Part shown: piece after piece, positions 8,316 through 17,620 of the stretch | Layout of the letters: every line of letters begins with the position of its first letter | Position numbering within the stretch: the stretch's first letter is position 1 | DNA from: Robiginitomaculum sp. | GTDB lineage: Bacteria > Pseudomonadota > Alphaproteobacteria > Caulobacterales > Maricaulaceae | NCBI GenBank assembly: GCA_016763315.1 | Contig: JAESTZ010000091.1 | Span: 1-49,948, forward strand | Length of the DNA: 49,948 bases | Reading direction: 5' to 3' | The notes under the pieces: generated by a model | Seen by the model: the letters and a program-made list of their open reading frames with translations, nothing else | What the model was told of the DNA's origin: nothing | Databases searched by the model: none | Position numbers and translations under genes: made by a program

Positions 8316-10076
8316 TTACCGTAATTGTTTTTTTGCCAGTACTGCATACAAACCATTATTGGCAAGCAAGGCTTCATGATTACCGCTTTCGACAATTTTA
8401 CCATCTTCCATCACCAAAATGTTGTCGGCGTTTTTCACTGTGGTCAGGCGGTGGGCAATCACCAGTGTTGTTCGACCAACCGATAATTTAGCTAAGGCGT
8501 CCTGTACTTGGGATTCTGCATTTGAATCAAGGGCGCTGGTGGCCTCGTCTAGCAATAATATTGGCGCGTCTTTGATGATGGCTCTGGCAATGGCAATGCG
8601 TTGCCGCTGGCCGCCGGATAAACGATTGCCATTTTCCCCGACTATTGTTTCAAAGCCTAATGGCAAGTCTTCAATAAATGTAAGGGCAGCGGCATTTCTG
8701 GCGGCGGCTTTTATTTGTTGGTCGTTGGCATCGGTATTGCCAAAAGCTATATTGGCTCTAACTGTATCATTAAATAAAACTGGATGTTGGGCGACCAGAG
8801 ATATTGAATGACGTAAACTTGTTAATGTGTGTTTGGTAATGTCCTGCCCGTCGATCATTATTTGACCACGACCAGCATCATAAAAACGTAATAATAAATT
8901 AAAAATACTAGTCTTGCCGGAACCTGACGGGCCGACCAGAGCCAGTGTTTTACCTGCATGGGCAGTAAATGATATATTATTTAAGGCTGGAATATCTGAT
9001 CCATAGGAAAACTGGATAGTTTTAAATTCAATATTTGCTTCTTTTACTTGTAAATCTGCAGCTTTATCCGGCGAAGTGATTGTTGGTTTGTCATCAAGTA
9101 TTTCATAAGCACGGCCTGTGGCGGCCATGCCTTCTTGCCAAACCACATTCAAAGTTCCCAAAGCTCTTGCGGCTGGCGCCAAGGTCGCCACTGCGGTAAT
9201 AAACCCCATCAATTCCGGTATGGCCGAGCCACCTGCCACGGCGCGCAAACCGGCATAACCAAGTATAGTTGCTAAAGACAATGCGCCCAAAACCTCTAAA
9301 AATGGATCAACTCCGGCTTTGGTGGCGGTTAACCGCATGGCCAAGCGATAGCGCTCAGCAAAACCGGCGCCGGCTCTGGTTTTTTCATGAGCCTCAAGGC
9401 CAAATGAGCGCACCATGGAGCTACCACCGATGCTTTCGGTCAACATTGCGGTTAATTCACCAATTTGGTGTTGGGCGGCTAATGAGATAGCTCTTACTTT
9501 GCGACCCAATAGTATTACCGGCAAGGTGGCCAATGGGTAGATGATCAGGATAATTAATGCCAGCTTCCAGTTAAGGTACAGCATTGCCCCTAATGAGCCA
9601 ATGACCACTAACAGGTCGCGTACCAGAGTGTTTGATGCGCGAACCAGTGTCTCCTTTGCCAGATTTACATCATTGGTAAATTTGGAGACCAACAGGCCGC
9701 CGGCATCGGCGTTTAGTCTCGCCATATCCATTTTCTGCACTTGTAAAAACATCGCATTTTGCAGATCTCGTACCACTCGCAAAGCCAAAGCGTTGGTAAG
9801 CAATACTTGACCATAAAGTGCTAGAGCTTTGATAATAGCTACTGCCACCAAAGTTGCTGGAACCAAGGTGAATATTCTTTTATCGGCAGACTCAAGTAAT
9901 TGAAAAGCAAAATTGACCAATAATGGGTATGCCGAAGTTGCACCGGCCACCACTATCATCAATGGTATGGCAACAAACATTAAACCAAGGTGCGGGCGTA
10001 CAAAATCACGCCAGAGTCTTTTATATGTCGGCGTATCAGTGATCGTCGTGTTCCGGGTCAAACAAACGATGAGCAT
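8316..10076 (-). CDS. MsbA-like ABC exporter (fused permease-ATPase)
   Basis: A 586-residue half-transporter. The transmembrane domain (about 25-320, six segments) precedes an ATPase domain with Walker A GPSGSGKTS (382-390), signature LSGGQ (486-490), Walker B ILLLDE (506-511) and the H-loop histidine at 542. It dimerises in the inner membrane. The closest well-known relative is lipid A flippase MsbA; the neighbours (DUF4170, CysQ-like, PmbA) match the alphaproteobacterial envelope locus, which favours a lipid substrate, but a multidrug or peptide exporter is possible. The ATG used overlaps DUF4170 by 41 bp; a TTG five codons later is an alternative. Confidence 0.9.
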   Translation of the reverse strand: MLIVCLTRNTTITDTPTYKRLWRDFVRPHLGLMFVAIPLMIVVAGATSAYPLLVNFAFQLLESADKRIFTLVPATLVAVAIIKALALYGQVLLTNALALRVVRDLQNAMFLQVQKMDMARLNADAGGLLVSKFTNDVNLAKETLVRASNTLVRDLLVVIGSLGAMLYLNWKLALIILIIYPLATLPVILLGRKVRAISLAAQHQIGELTAMLTESIGGSSMVRSFGLEAHEKTRAGAGFAERYRLAMRLTATKAGVDPFLEVLGALSLATILGYAGLRAVAGGSAIPELMGFITAVATLAPAARALGTLNVVWQEGMAATGRAYEILDDKPTITSPDKAADLQVKEANIEFKTIQFSYGSDIPALNNISFTAHAGKTLALVGPSGSGKTSIFNLLLRFYDAGRGQIMIDGQDITKHTLTSLRHSISLVAQHPVLFNDTVRANIAFGNTDANDQQIKAAARNAAALTFIEDLPLGFETIVGENGNRLSGGQRQRIAIARAIIKDAPILLLDEATSALDSNAESQVQDALAKLSVGRTTLVIAHRLTTVKNADNILVMEDGKIVESGNHEALLANNGLYAVLAKKQLR

Positions 10077-10284
10077 GAATTATGAAATATCGCATGTGGG
10101 CGTTGTCTACCGAGCCATGCGCCGCAGCTTTCCAAGCGGTAAATGCAGTGGCATAATCTGGAAAAGCACCTACGAAATCAATATTTTCTAAATCCTGAAA
10201 CCTTGTTTTACGAACATCTTCTAACTCACCACCGAGTACAATATGCAGTAATTGTGGTTCTTTGTTTTTAGTTTTATCAGTCAT
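10036..10284 (-). CDS. DUF4170 protein
   Basis: An 82-residue soluble protein with the family core LHIVLGGEL, DFVGAFPDYATAFTAWKAAAH and MRYFIIHAHRL. DUF4170 genes are nearly confined to alphaproteobacteria and sit beside CysQ-like phosphatases and lipid A genes, as here; no biochemical role is established. It lies between the phosphatase gene (22 bp gap) and the ABC exporter, whose start it overlaps, so the genes are co-transcribed. Confidence 0.85.
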   Translation of the reverse strand: MTDKTKNKEPQLLHIVLGGELEDVRKTRFQDLENIDFVGAFPDYATAFTAWKAAAHGSVDNAHMRYFIIHAHRLFDPEHDDH

Positions 10285-10306
10285 TGTTGTTAGTCGTTCC
10301 TTTGGT

Positions 10307-11104
10307 TTATATAATCCGATGTAATATCAAATCATGAACAGTCTTGCCAGCACATATAACGCCGATTTTGCTGGTTGATTGCAAATTATAGTGAAAAATT
10401 TGCCCATTTGTATCGGTTATTATTGCTCCGGCCTCTTCTGCTATTAAATCTGCCGCCGCTAAATCCCAGTCGGATTTAGGACGTAAGGTAAGTGTTGCAT
10501 CAAACTTTCCTGCTGCCACTAAGGCTATTCTATATGCCATGGAGTTACGGCTTTCACAATTCATTGCCGGCCATTTAGTGCGCCAGTATTTTTGCCGAAA
10601 CAAGCCATCAGATGCAATCATCGAACAATTTAGTAAAACCTCGCATTTGCGCACATTTATGGCTTTGCCGTTGGCCGTTGCACCTTGACCTTTGGCTGCC
10701 AAGTACATCTCGTTCAATGCCGGGTTATAAACAGCTCCGGCTATTGGTCTGCCGTTTTCGACAATTGCTAATGATATAGAAAAGTGTGGCTTGCCTTTGA
10801 TAAAGGCTCTGGTTCCGTCAATCGGGTCAATTACAAACACTCGTTCAGCGCGCAGTCTCGAACCGTCATCTTTGCTTTCTTCCGAAAGCCAACCATAATC
10901 GGGGCGAGCTTTGCGTAATGTCGTGGTTAGTAACTTATCTACCGCCAGATCAGCTTCTGTTACCGGGTGGTTATTACCTTTATCCCAAACTTTTGCTTTT
11001 TGGTTTTTTGTTGAATCACCAAACCATTTCATGGCCAAAGACCCAGCTTTTTTTGCGGCATTTTCAAGTAATTGTAAATCTTGTAATAAAACCGGCGAGG
11101 TCAT
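10307..11104 (-). CDS. Inositol monophosphatase-family phosphatase, CysQ-like
   Basis: Mg2+-dependent phosphatase of the IMPase/CysQ superfamily, 265 residues. The metal site is seen in WLSEES (E75, E76) and DPIDGTRAF (D93, D96), with SDWDLAAADLIAEEAGA as the third motif near the C-terminus. CysQ members remove the 3'-phosphate from PAP in sulfate assimilation; inositol or other sugar phosphates are alternative substrates and sequence alone does not separate them. Its ATG overlaps the pmbA stop as ATGA, so it is translationally coupled. Confidence 0.85.
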   Translation of the reverse strand: MTSPVLLQDLQLLENAAKKAGSLAMKWFGDSTKNQKAKVWDKGNNHPVTEADLAVDKLLTTTLRKARPDYGWLSEESKDDGSRLRAERVFVIDPIDGTRAFIKGKPHFSISLAIVENGRPIAGAVYNPALNEMYLAAKGQGATANGKAINVRKCEVLLNCSMIASDGLFRQKYWRTKWPAMNCESRNSMAYRIALVAAGKFDATLTLRPKSDWDLAAADLIAEEAGAIITDTNGQIFHYNLQSTSKIGVICAGKTVHDLILHRII

Positions 11105-12468
11105 TGGCCGGCAACAGCCAGCTCCGGCACCAATAAACTTGGTGTTTCTACGGATTGTTCCAGTTTTAGATCAGAGGCCGGTACCATGATTTTGAAAATA
11201 TCCAGCATATTGCCAGCAACAGTCATCTCGGAAAATGGCTTTGTGCGGTTCGCGCCTTCAAAATAAAATCCGGCAACACCTACCGACCAATCGCCGGTTC
11301 CACTGTTAAAGCTGGAGCCAAAAGCGTCGGTGACTATTAAGCCTTTTCCAACTTCGAGCATAAGTTCTGTCGGGGATTTACTGCCAGCAGCTACATAGAC
11401 ATTTGTTGATCGAATACCCGGCGGGGAACCAATTCCGGTTGCTCCGTGACCAGTTGGAGTTTCTTCTAATTGTCTGGCAGAAGATAAATTATGCAACCAG
11501 CTATTTAACTTTCCATTTTCAATAATTGCTGCAGGTTTACGTAGAAAACCCTCGCTATCGATCAATGAAGAGCCTGATCCACGTAAACGATGCGGGTCTT
11601 CGATAATATTAAAGCTATTGGCAAATAATTGCTGTCCCTTTTTGTCCTTTAGAAACGAGACACCTCTGGCAACCGAACTTCCGGATATTGCGCCAAGTAA
11701 CATGTTGATAAATGTTCTGGCAGTCCTTGGCTCAAACATTACGGCCATGGTTCCGCCGGGGCCTTTTTTAGCACCTAGTCTAGAAATCGCCCGGTTTGCA
11801 GCTTCGTCTGCAATATCTTGTATTGAGCGTAAATCTTCTAACCAACAAGCCCCGCTTTGCGCCCAGTCTCGTTCCATTGCGCCATTTTTTTCGGCAAAAG
11901 CTAATACGCTTTGCCCGTGAAAAGAATTGGTGCTGTATCGATAAAGACCATTACTGGCGCGGTGGCAAACCGAACCCAGAGAAAAACTGGCGCTGGCGGT
12001 TGCCGGCAGGTTTATGCCAGCAATAGTCAAAGCAGCAGCTTCACCCTCTTTGGCTCGTTCGACTAACTGCTGCATATCGGTAATAGTTGGATCAAATTTT
12101 TTCAAATCCCTGTCCGATGTTTGCACTTGGTCAGGGTCGGCCAGCCCGCAATAGGGGTCATCAGGGGCTTCCTTGGCCATGGCACATACTCGCTCGGCCA
12201 TTTTTTCCAACGATGCCGGTGATAAATCAGAGGTTGAAACACACGCCTGTTGTTGTCCGATTATCACCCGAAGTCCTAAATCTTGTGATTCAGAGCTTTC
12301 AACTTCTTCGATTTCGCCATCGCGAACGCTAACTGAAATATTTCTCGATGCGACCACCATCGCTTCGGCTTGTTTCGCACCGGCCTGTTTGGCCAAGTGC
12401 AACATATCCTTCACAGTCTTATCAAGGCTTGCTGGGGTCGGTGCGTCAAATTTGTTTTGTATGTCCAT
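11101..12468 (-). CDS. pmbA: Metallopeptidase subunit PmbA (TldE)
   Basis: A 455-residue TldD/PmbA family protein. TldE forms a heterodimer with TldD, the metal-bearing subunit, and the complex degrades unfolded or leader peptides, for example in microcin and RiPP maturation. Seen here are the N-terminal strand GLRVIIGQQQACVSTSD, the central MAVMFEPRTARTFIN and the late GHGATGIGSPPGIRSTN, while the HExxxH zinc motif of TldD is absent, which identifies the E subunit. No tldD lies in this window. It heads a minus-strand operon pmbA-cysQ-like-DUF4170-exporter. Confidence 0.92.
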   Translation of the reverse strand: MDIQNKFDAPTPASLDKTVKDMLHLAKQAGAKQAEAMVVASRNISVSVRDGEIEEVESSESQDLGLRVIIGQQQACVSTSDLSPASLEKMAERVCAMAKEAPDDPYCGLADPDQVQTSDRDLKKFDPTITDMQQLVERAKEGEAAALTIAGINLPATASASFSLGSVCHRASNGLYRYSTNSFHGQSVLAFAEKNGAMERDWAQSGACWLEDLRSIQDIADEAANRAISRLGAKKGPGGTMAVMFEPRTARTFINMLLGAISGSSVARGVSFLKDKKGQQLFANSFNIIEDPHRLRGSGSSLIDSEGFLRKPAAIIENGKLNSWLHNLSSARQLEETPTGHGATGIGSPPGIRSTNVYVAAGSKSPTELMLEVGKGLIVTDAFGSSFNSGTGDWSVGVAGFYFEGANRTKPFSEMTVAGNMLDIFKIMVPASDLKLEQSVETPSLLVPELAVAGQ

Positions 12469-12510
12469 GCCCTAGCAAGTACAAACTACAATGGCTGGCG
12501 GCAAGAAAAA

Positions 12511-12903
12511 TTATCTCAAGAAAATAAAATAAAGCAGAGAAATTGCTAATGAAATCGTAGTAAGCCCGGTGAATAATGTACCAAGAAACCGCCCTTTTGG
12601 TCGCCCTGTTACGCCTGCTTTGTTGTAAAAGTTAAGTCCATGCGCCAAGCGGGCAGCAGTAAATGTTATTCCAAGGACATGAATTAACCAAACCGGAGAG
12701 TTTAATGCTGCCAAAGCAAACAGGCCAATTAGATAAAACGGCGCGTACTCGGTAAGATTGCTGTGAATACGCATTCTGCGTTGAAGCACCTCATCATCAT
12801 CACCTTGGCGGGCTTGAATTACCCGGTAAGCAACAAAAATCCCAAACATCATTAAAATGACCAGATAAAGACTGGCTGCCTGTAGTGCGGTAAAATCAAA
12901 CAT
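12511..12903 (-). CDS. MAPEG-family membrane protein
   Basis: A 130-residue protein with four hydrophobic helices and the MAPEG pattern: a first helix ending YRVIQARQGD, then RRMRIHSNLTEYAPFYLIGL and a third-helix ITFTAARLAHGLNF. MAPEG proteins are trimeric membrane enzymes, several binding glutathione in eicosanoid or detoxification metabolism; bacterial members are mostly uncharacterised. It sits 65 bp downstream of the FrnE-like gene on the same strand, possibly in one transcript. The substrate is unknown. Confidence 0.88.
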   Translation of the reverse strand: MFDFTALQAASLYLVILMMFGIFVAYRVIQARQGDDDEVLQRRMRIHSNLTEYAPFYLIGLFALAALNSPVWLIHVLGITFTAARLAHGLNFYNKAGVTGRPKGRFLGTLFTGLTTISLAISLLYFIFLR

Positions 12904-12968
12904 ATTATCCCCTAAAACAATTTATTGAACCTGATCACAGAAGAACTATTTCGGCAAGCACATACCGC

Positions 12969-13613
12969 CTATACAGATTTGTTCTGCATTATAAAAGCTG
13001 ACATGTCCTCTGGAGGTAACGCTCCGGAAATTCCGGATTTTTGATCTACGATAAATGTTGGCACAGCAGAAATGCCCATGCCAGTAAAGGCGCGCACTTC
13101 TTCTTCTATAAGTTCCTTGTCTTGACCGTCTTTGAGCAGCTTTGCCACCAACTCACCGTCCATGCCGATTGCAGAAGCTATTTCACTTAAAATCGCGTCG
13201 TCACCAATATCTTTGCCGTCGGTGAAAAACGATTTGAATAGAAACTCTTTGGCCAATAAACCTTTGTTCTGGCCTTGTGCCCACATTATCAAACGATGGG
13301 CTTTGCCAGTATGCGGGCGATGTTTGATCTTGGAAAATTGAAAATCTATACCAACTTTAGTGCCCGCTTCTTCTAGTGACTTTATTGCTGCTTTTCTTTG
13401 GTCTTTGTCGGGAAACTTCTTATCCATATAGTCATGATACTCGACACCTTCTTCGGGTAGTTTTCCATCAAGAAAGAATGGTCTGAATGTAATGGAGAAT
13501 TGTTGCGTTGGGTTATTGTTCATTGCCCACATTAAGTTTCGCAATCCAACCCAACACCATGGGCAGACTGGATCTGAAACCATATCAATTTCAATAATAT
13601 CTGTATTGGCCAT
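12969..13613 (-). CDS. DsbA-family oxidoreductase, FrnE-like
   Basis: Cytoplasmic DsbA-fold protein of 214 residues. The redox motif CPWC appears in SDPVCPWCWVG near the N-terminus; the helical insert and the cis-proline loop GISAVPTFIVD follow. FrnE relatives act as disulfide isomerases or oxidoreductases, and some help in oxidative stress. I start at the ATG giving MANTDIIEI, not at an in-frame upstream codon 20 residues earlier, because the stop of the upstream KAS III-like gene then lies five bases away, a normal operon spacing, and no signal sequence is needed. Confidence 0.88.
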   Translation of the reverse strand: MANTDIIEIDMVSDPVCPWCWVGLRNLMWAMNNNPTQQFSITFRPFFLDGKLPEEGVEYHDYMDKKFPDKDQRKAAIKSLEEAGTKVGIDFQFSKIKHRPHTGKAHRLIMWAQGQNKGLLAKEFLFKSFFTDGKDIGDDAILSEIASAIGMDGELVAKLLKDGQDKELIEEEVRAFTGMGISAVPTFIVDQKSGISGALPPEDMSAFIMQNKSV

Positions 13614-13618
13614 TTTTA

Positions 13619-14737
13619 TTAGCCTTTTTCTATCACTATTACTCCGGCAGAATAGCCAGCCCCGAACGAGCAAATCAAGCCCTTATCGCCTTTTGTAAAG
13701 TCATCTTTGGTTTTGTGAAAAGCAATTATTGATCCAGCCGACGAAGTGTTAGCATAAGTATCAAGAATTACCGGCGCAACGGTTTCCGGTACTGCATATC
13801 CCATTACCTTTTTTGCGATTAAGCTGTTCATGCTCAAATTAGCTTGATGCAGCCAAAACCGCTTTATTTCTTCGGTGTCGATACCAAGGTCTGCTAATTG
13901 TTGTTTTATGACATTGGCGACCATTGGTACGACTTCTTTGAAAACCTTGCGGCCTTCTTGAATAAATAATTTGTCATCATTTTGTGCGCTTTTAGGCGCA
14001 GCTTTGTTTAAGAACCCAAAATTATTGCGGATATTATTGGAAAACTTGGTTTTCATGGTCGAGCCGATAATCCTGTAGGATCCAGCAGGAGCCATTTTGC
14101 TGTCTTCCACCAGTATAGCAGTGGCCACGTCGCCAAAGATAAAGTGACTATCGCGATCACAAAAATTTAAATGGCCGGAGCAAATTTCCGGGTTGCAAAC
14201 CAATACTGATTTTGCTTGCCCACTTTCGATCATTGCCTGAGCAGTGGCAATGCCAAAAGTTGCCGAAGAGCAAGCAACATTCATATCAAAGCCAAAGCCT
14301 TCCATTCCTAAAGCGTCTTGCACTTCAACGGCAATAGCTGGATAAGCCCGCTGTAAATTGGAACAGGCCACCAAGACAACATCAACGTCTTTTGCATCAC
14401 GGTCAGCGCTTTTGAGTGCGTCTTTAGCTGCGGCCACTGCCATTTCTGCTAAAATTGAAATTTCTGAATTCGGCCGCTCGGGTATTCTTGGTGCCATTAT
14501 TTTCGGATCAAGAATTGGCTCTTTCGAGACCACGAACCTTGATTTGATGCCTGATGCCTTTTCAATGAATTCAGCAGAGGATAATGGTTTGGCTTCTTTC
14601 TCTCCGGCCGCAATCAGTACGGAGTTTTGTTCATTCCAGTTATTAGCCCAGCGATTATAACTTATCACTAATTCCTCATTGGAAATACTGTCTTTTGGTG
14701 TCCACAAGCCTGTGGCAGAGATGACTGCTTTGGTCAT
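13619..14737 (-). CDS. Beta-ketoacyl-ACP synthase III-like thiolase-fold enzyme
   Basis: A 372-residue thiolase-fold condensing enzyme with the KAS III catalytic triad: C156 (NVACSSATFG), H297 (WLHQAN) and N330 (YANTSSAG). The long N-terminal part with EFIEKASGIKSR and PRIPERPNSE matches the longer FabH-like subgroup typified, as I recall, by Pseudomonas PA3286, which condenses medium-chain acyl-CoA with malonyl-ACP and feeds beta-oxidation products into fatty acid synthesis. Whether this copy is the main initiating FabH cannot be told. It is followed five bases later by the FrnE-like gene. Confidence 0.88.
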   Translation of the reverse strand: MTKAVISATGLWTPKDSISNEELVISYNRWANNWNEQNSVLIAAGEKEAKPLSSAEFIEKASGIKSRFVVSKEPILDPKIMAPRIPERPNSEISILAEMAVAAAKDALKSADRDAKDVDVVLVACSNLQRAYPAIAVEVQDALGMEGFGFDMNVACSSATFGIATAQAMIESGQAKSVLVCNPEICSGHLNFCDRDSHFIFGDVATAILVEDSKMAPAGSYRIIGSTMKTKFSNNIRNNFGFLNKAAPKSAQNDDKLFIQEGRKVFKEVVPMVANVIKQQLADLGIDTEEIKRFWLHQANLSMNSLIAKKVMGYAVPETVAPVILDTYANTSSAGSIIAFHKTKDDFTKGDKGLICSFGAGYSAGVIVIEKG

Positions 14738-14848
14738 GTCTAATGGTATCCCTTAATTTTGCGTGAAATGTGACAAGCCCCTTGTCTGGTTCCTTGATTT
14801 GTCGGTTGAATAACCGGCTTGCAAGATTGGCCGCACTTTACATCACAT

Positions 14849-15439
14849 TTATTTAAACAAATCTAGCCCGTCCTGCAGGATAGGCTCATAGCAATGACAA
14901 TCAGTACTGTGATCATTGACCATGCCTACTGCTTGCATAAAGGCATAAACAATTACCGGGCCGCAGAATTTGAAACCTCTGGATTTCAAGTCCTTGCATA
15001 TTTTTTCGGAAAGATCGGTTTTTGTCGGCGCATCGCGATAATTTTTCCAAGAGTTTTGTATCGGCTTTCCGTCAACAAAGTCCCACATATAATTACTAAA
15101 GTCCGTGCCAGTATCACGCATGTTCAAAAATATCTTTGCGCCATCAATGGTTGCTTGGCATTTGGCGCGAGAACGAATTATCCCGCTATCGGATAATAAG
15201 CGATCCATGTTCTTCTCATCAAATCTTGCGACTTTTTCCGGATCAAAATCGGTAAAGGCGGCGCGTATGGTTTCGCGTTTACGTAAAATTGTGATCCACG
15301 ACAGGCCAGCTTGCATTCCGTCCAGCACCAGTTTTTCCCATAATGCCGTACTGTCCAGCTCCGGCACGCCCCATTCATCATCATGATAGGAACAATAAAG
15401 CTCATCGGTTGGCGGTGCCCAGCCGCAGCGAATTGTCAT
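14849..15439 (-). CDS. tag: DNA-3-methyladenine glycosylase I
   Basis: Base-excision enzyme removing 3-methyladenine from alkylated DNA, 196 residues. Family signs are RCGWA with C5, YHDDEWGVP with H19, the helix GMQAGLSWITIL, and the C-terminal HSTDCHCYEP that completes the zinc site. The start overlaps the ygfZ stop (ATGA), so it is co-translated with ygfZ. The 111-bp gap to the next minus-strand gene holds small hairpins (GACAAG-GGG-CTTGTC and one around CGGTT-GAAT-AACCG) but no convincing U-tract. Confidence 0.96.
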   Translation of the reverse strand: MTIRCGWAPPTDELYCSYHDDEWGVPELDSTALWEKLVLDGMQAGLSWITILRKRETIRAAFTDFDPEKVARFDEKNMDRLLSDSGIIRSRAKCQATIDGAKIFLNMRDTGTDFSNYMWDFVDGKPIQNSWKNYRDAPTKTDLSEKICKDLKSRGFKFCGPVIVYAFMQAVGMVNDHSTDCHCYEPILQDGLDLFK

Positions 15440-16239
15440 TTCGTATTTTCCATTGGAGCCGTTAAGCTTATGGGCTGGCCATCAGCGGTAATTTCCCCGG
15501 CTTCTATTTTGGCCACTCTGTCAGTTCGTATCATTGCCAGTGCTAAATGCTCAAAAGATGACAACAAATGTCCCAGTTTTGCTTTACCAGCTATGATTTC
15601 GCACCCTGCTTTGGGTGCATGTTCTGTAAATTTTGCAAGTACGGTGCGTTTTTTGATATTGCCACGTCGTTTCATTCGACTGACCACTTCTTGGCCGACA
15701 TAGCAGCCCTTTTTCCAAGCAATACCATTTTGTAAATCCATATTGATGTCCGAAGGGAAAACCTCGGAACTTTGATAATCAATATCTTGTTCGGGTAATA
15801 TCAGCTTAAGGCGTAGGTTTTCTTTATCGTGTGGAAGTTTTTTAGTGTTTACCGGAACTAGACAACGAAAACCCATCGCCTGATTGCGAGGATCGGCAAA
15901 ACAAAGCACATCAGATTTTTGATCGCTAACCAGTAATTGTAACTTGTCCGAGAGATCGTTAAGTTGCACATCAGCTCGTAAGCGAAACATGGTTAGTCGT
16001 TTTAGCAAGGTTTCAAAAGCGCCTGTCGGGCAATCGAGAAAAAATCCTCCGTCGGGGTTAGTCACCACAAAAAATGTCGAGATTACTTTACCTTGCGGGG
16101 TCAGCAATGCGGCATAAATACTGTTCTGGCTTTGTAACAAGTCCATATCATTGGTGATCATGCTTTGCAGGAAAGCATGAGCGTCATTGCCGCTAACAGA
16201 CATAATGGATCGCGGACTAGGGGGTGCAAAGTATTTCAT
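15436..16239 (-). CDS. ygfZ: YgfZ-type folate-binding protein (Fe-S cluster assembly)
   Basis: A 267-residue protein of the GcvT-like YgfZ/IBA57 family, which uses tetrahydrofolate in maintenance of certain [4Fe-4S] enzymes, including radical-SAM methylthiotransferases such as MtaB, MiaB and RimO. The diagnostic motif KGCYVGQE lies near residues 176-183. The N-terminus MKYFAPPSPRSIMSVSGNDA fits. It is divergent from the dihydroorotase gene, with only 50 bp between them, so promoters of both must lie there. Confidence 0.94.
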   Translation of the reverse strand: MKYFAPPSPRSIMSVSGNDAHAFLQSMITNDMDLLQSQNSIYAALLTPQGKVISTFFVVTNPDGGFFLDCPTGAFETLLKRLTMFRLRADVQLNDLSDKLQLLVSDQKSDVLCFADPRNQAMGFRCLVPVNTKKLPHDKENLRLKLILPEQDIDYQSSEVFPSDINMDLQNGIAWKKGCYVGQEVVSRMKRRGNIKKRTVLAKFTEHAPKAGCEIIAGKAKLGHLLSSFEHLALAMIRTDRVAKIEAGEITADGQPISLTAPMENTK

Positions 16240-16289
16240 GTTAGATATAATGGGGTTGTTATTAAAAATCGCAAGATGGAAACCCTATA

Positions 16290-17615
16290 ATGAATTATGA
16301 TCTGCTAATTATTGGTGGTACTTTGGTCAATCATGACGGTGTCGGCTTTGGTGATGTCGGGGTGCGTAATGGAAAAATTGTTGCTATTGGCGATTTGAAA
16401 CAAGCCAGCGCCGCCAAAACCATCAATGCCAACGGCTTGCATGTTTTGCCTGGAGTAATTGATAGCCAAGTTCATTTCCGCGAACCGGGAAGTGAGGCCA
16501 AGGAAGACCTGCAAACCGGATCGCGGGCAGCGGTTCTTGGCGGGGTAACTGCGGTTTTTGAAATGCCTAATACCGATCCAACCACGTCCAATGTTGACGC
16601 ACTGCAAGAAAAATTACGTTTGGCCAAAGGGCGAATGCACTGTGATCATGCTTTTTACGGCGGAGCAACCAACGAAAATTCCGATATTTTACCGGATATG
16701 GAACACACTGCCGGTTGTTGTGGCATCAAAGTATTTATGGGGGCTAGTACCGGATCATTACTGGTTGCTGATGATGAAGGTTTAGCGCGGGTGTTGGCAA
16801 AAATAACCCGCCGGGCGGCTTTTCATTCCGAGGACGAGCCAAGAATGTTAGAGCGAAAGCATTTGGCGGTGGCCGGTGATTGGACATCGCATCCGGTAGT
16901 TCGAGATGCAAAAGCTGCAATGATTTCAACCAAGCGACTGATTACGCAGGCAAGAAAAGCCAATAAACGCATTCATGTGTTGCATATTTCTACGGCTGAG
17001 GAAATTGAGTATCTGGCCGAACATCGTGATATCGCCACTGTCGAGGTCACGCCGCAACACCTAACTTTGCAATCTCCAGATTGTTATGAGCAATTGCAAG
17101 GAAAAGCACAGATGAACCCGCCAATTCGTTCGCGCCATCATAAGATGGGCTTATGGGCCGGTATCGTAAATGGCGTGGTTGATGTAATTGGTTCTGATCA
17201 TGCGCCGCACCTGTTAGATGAAAAATTAAAGCCTTATCCTGCTTCGCCATCGGGAATGCCCGGTGTGCAAACCTTGGTTCCGGTCATGTTGGATCATGTG
17301 GCAAAGGGGAGGCTTAGCCTGCACAGGTTTGTTGATCTTACTTCGGCTGGCGCCAACCGGATTTTTCAAATTGCTGAAAAAGGACGCATGACCGTGGGTT
17401 ATGATGGTGACTTTACCATTGTTGACCTAGCCGCCAAACGCACTATCGACGACAATTGGATTGCCTCAAAATGTCAGTGGACACCATTTGCTGGTCGAAA
17501 GGTCACTGGCTGGCCGATCATGACGGTAATTCGTGGCCAGATAGTGATGCGCGATGATGAAGTGATCAATGAGGGTATTGGAGAGCCAGTTAAGTTCCAA
17601 GAAGTATTGGGTTAG
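16290..17615 (+). CDS. pyrC: Dihydroorotase (variant metal-site class)
   Basis: A 441-residue amidohydrolase that closes carbamoyl-aspartate to dihydroorotate in pyrimidine synthesis. Seen: PGVIDSQVHFREPG (residues 54-67), EMPNTDPTTS, K147 in GIKVFMGASTG as the probable carboxylated lysine, HVLHIST and GSDHAPH. In most dihydroorotases the first motif is DxHxH; here the first histidine is Gln60 with His62 kept. A Q-bearing subgroup is, to my knowledge, known in alphaproteobacteria and archaea, so this is probably a class trait and not damage. tsaC follows after five bases. Confidence 0.88.
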   Translation: MNYDLLIIGGTLVNHDGVGFGDVGVRNGKIVAIGDLKQASAAKTINANGLHVLPGVIDSQVHFREPGSEAKEDLQTGSRAAVLGGVTAVFEMPNTDPTTSNVDALQEKLRLAKGRMHCDHAFYGGATNENSDILPDMEHTAGCCGIKVFMGASTGSLLVADDEGLARVLAKITRRAAFHSEDEPRMLERKHLAVAGDWTSHPVVRDAKAAMISTKRLITQARKANKRIHVLHISTAEEIEYLAEHRDIATVEVTPQHLTLQSPDCYEQLQGKAQMNPPIRSRHHKMGLWAGIVNGVVDVIGSDHAPHLLDEKLKPYPASPSGMPGVQTLVPVMLDHVAKGRLSLHRFVDLTSAGANRIFQIAEKGRMTVGYDGDFTIVDLAAKRTIDDNWIASKCQWTPFAGRKVTGWPIMTVIRGQIVMRDDEVINEGIGEPVKFQEVLG

Positions 17616-17620
17616 TTTTA

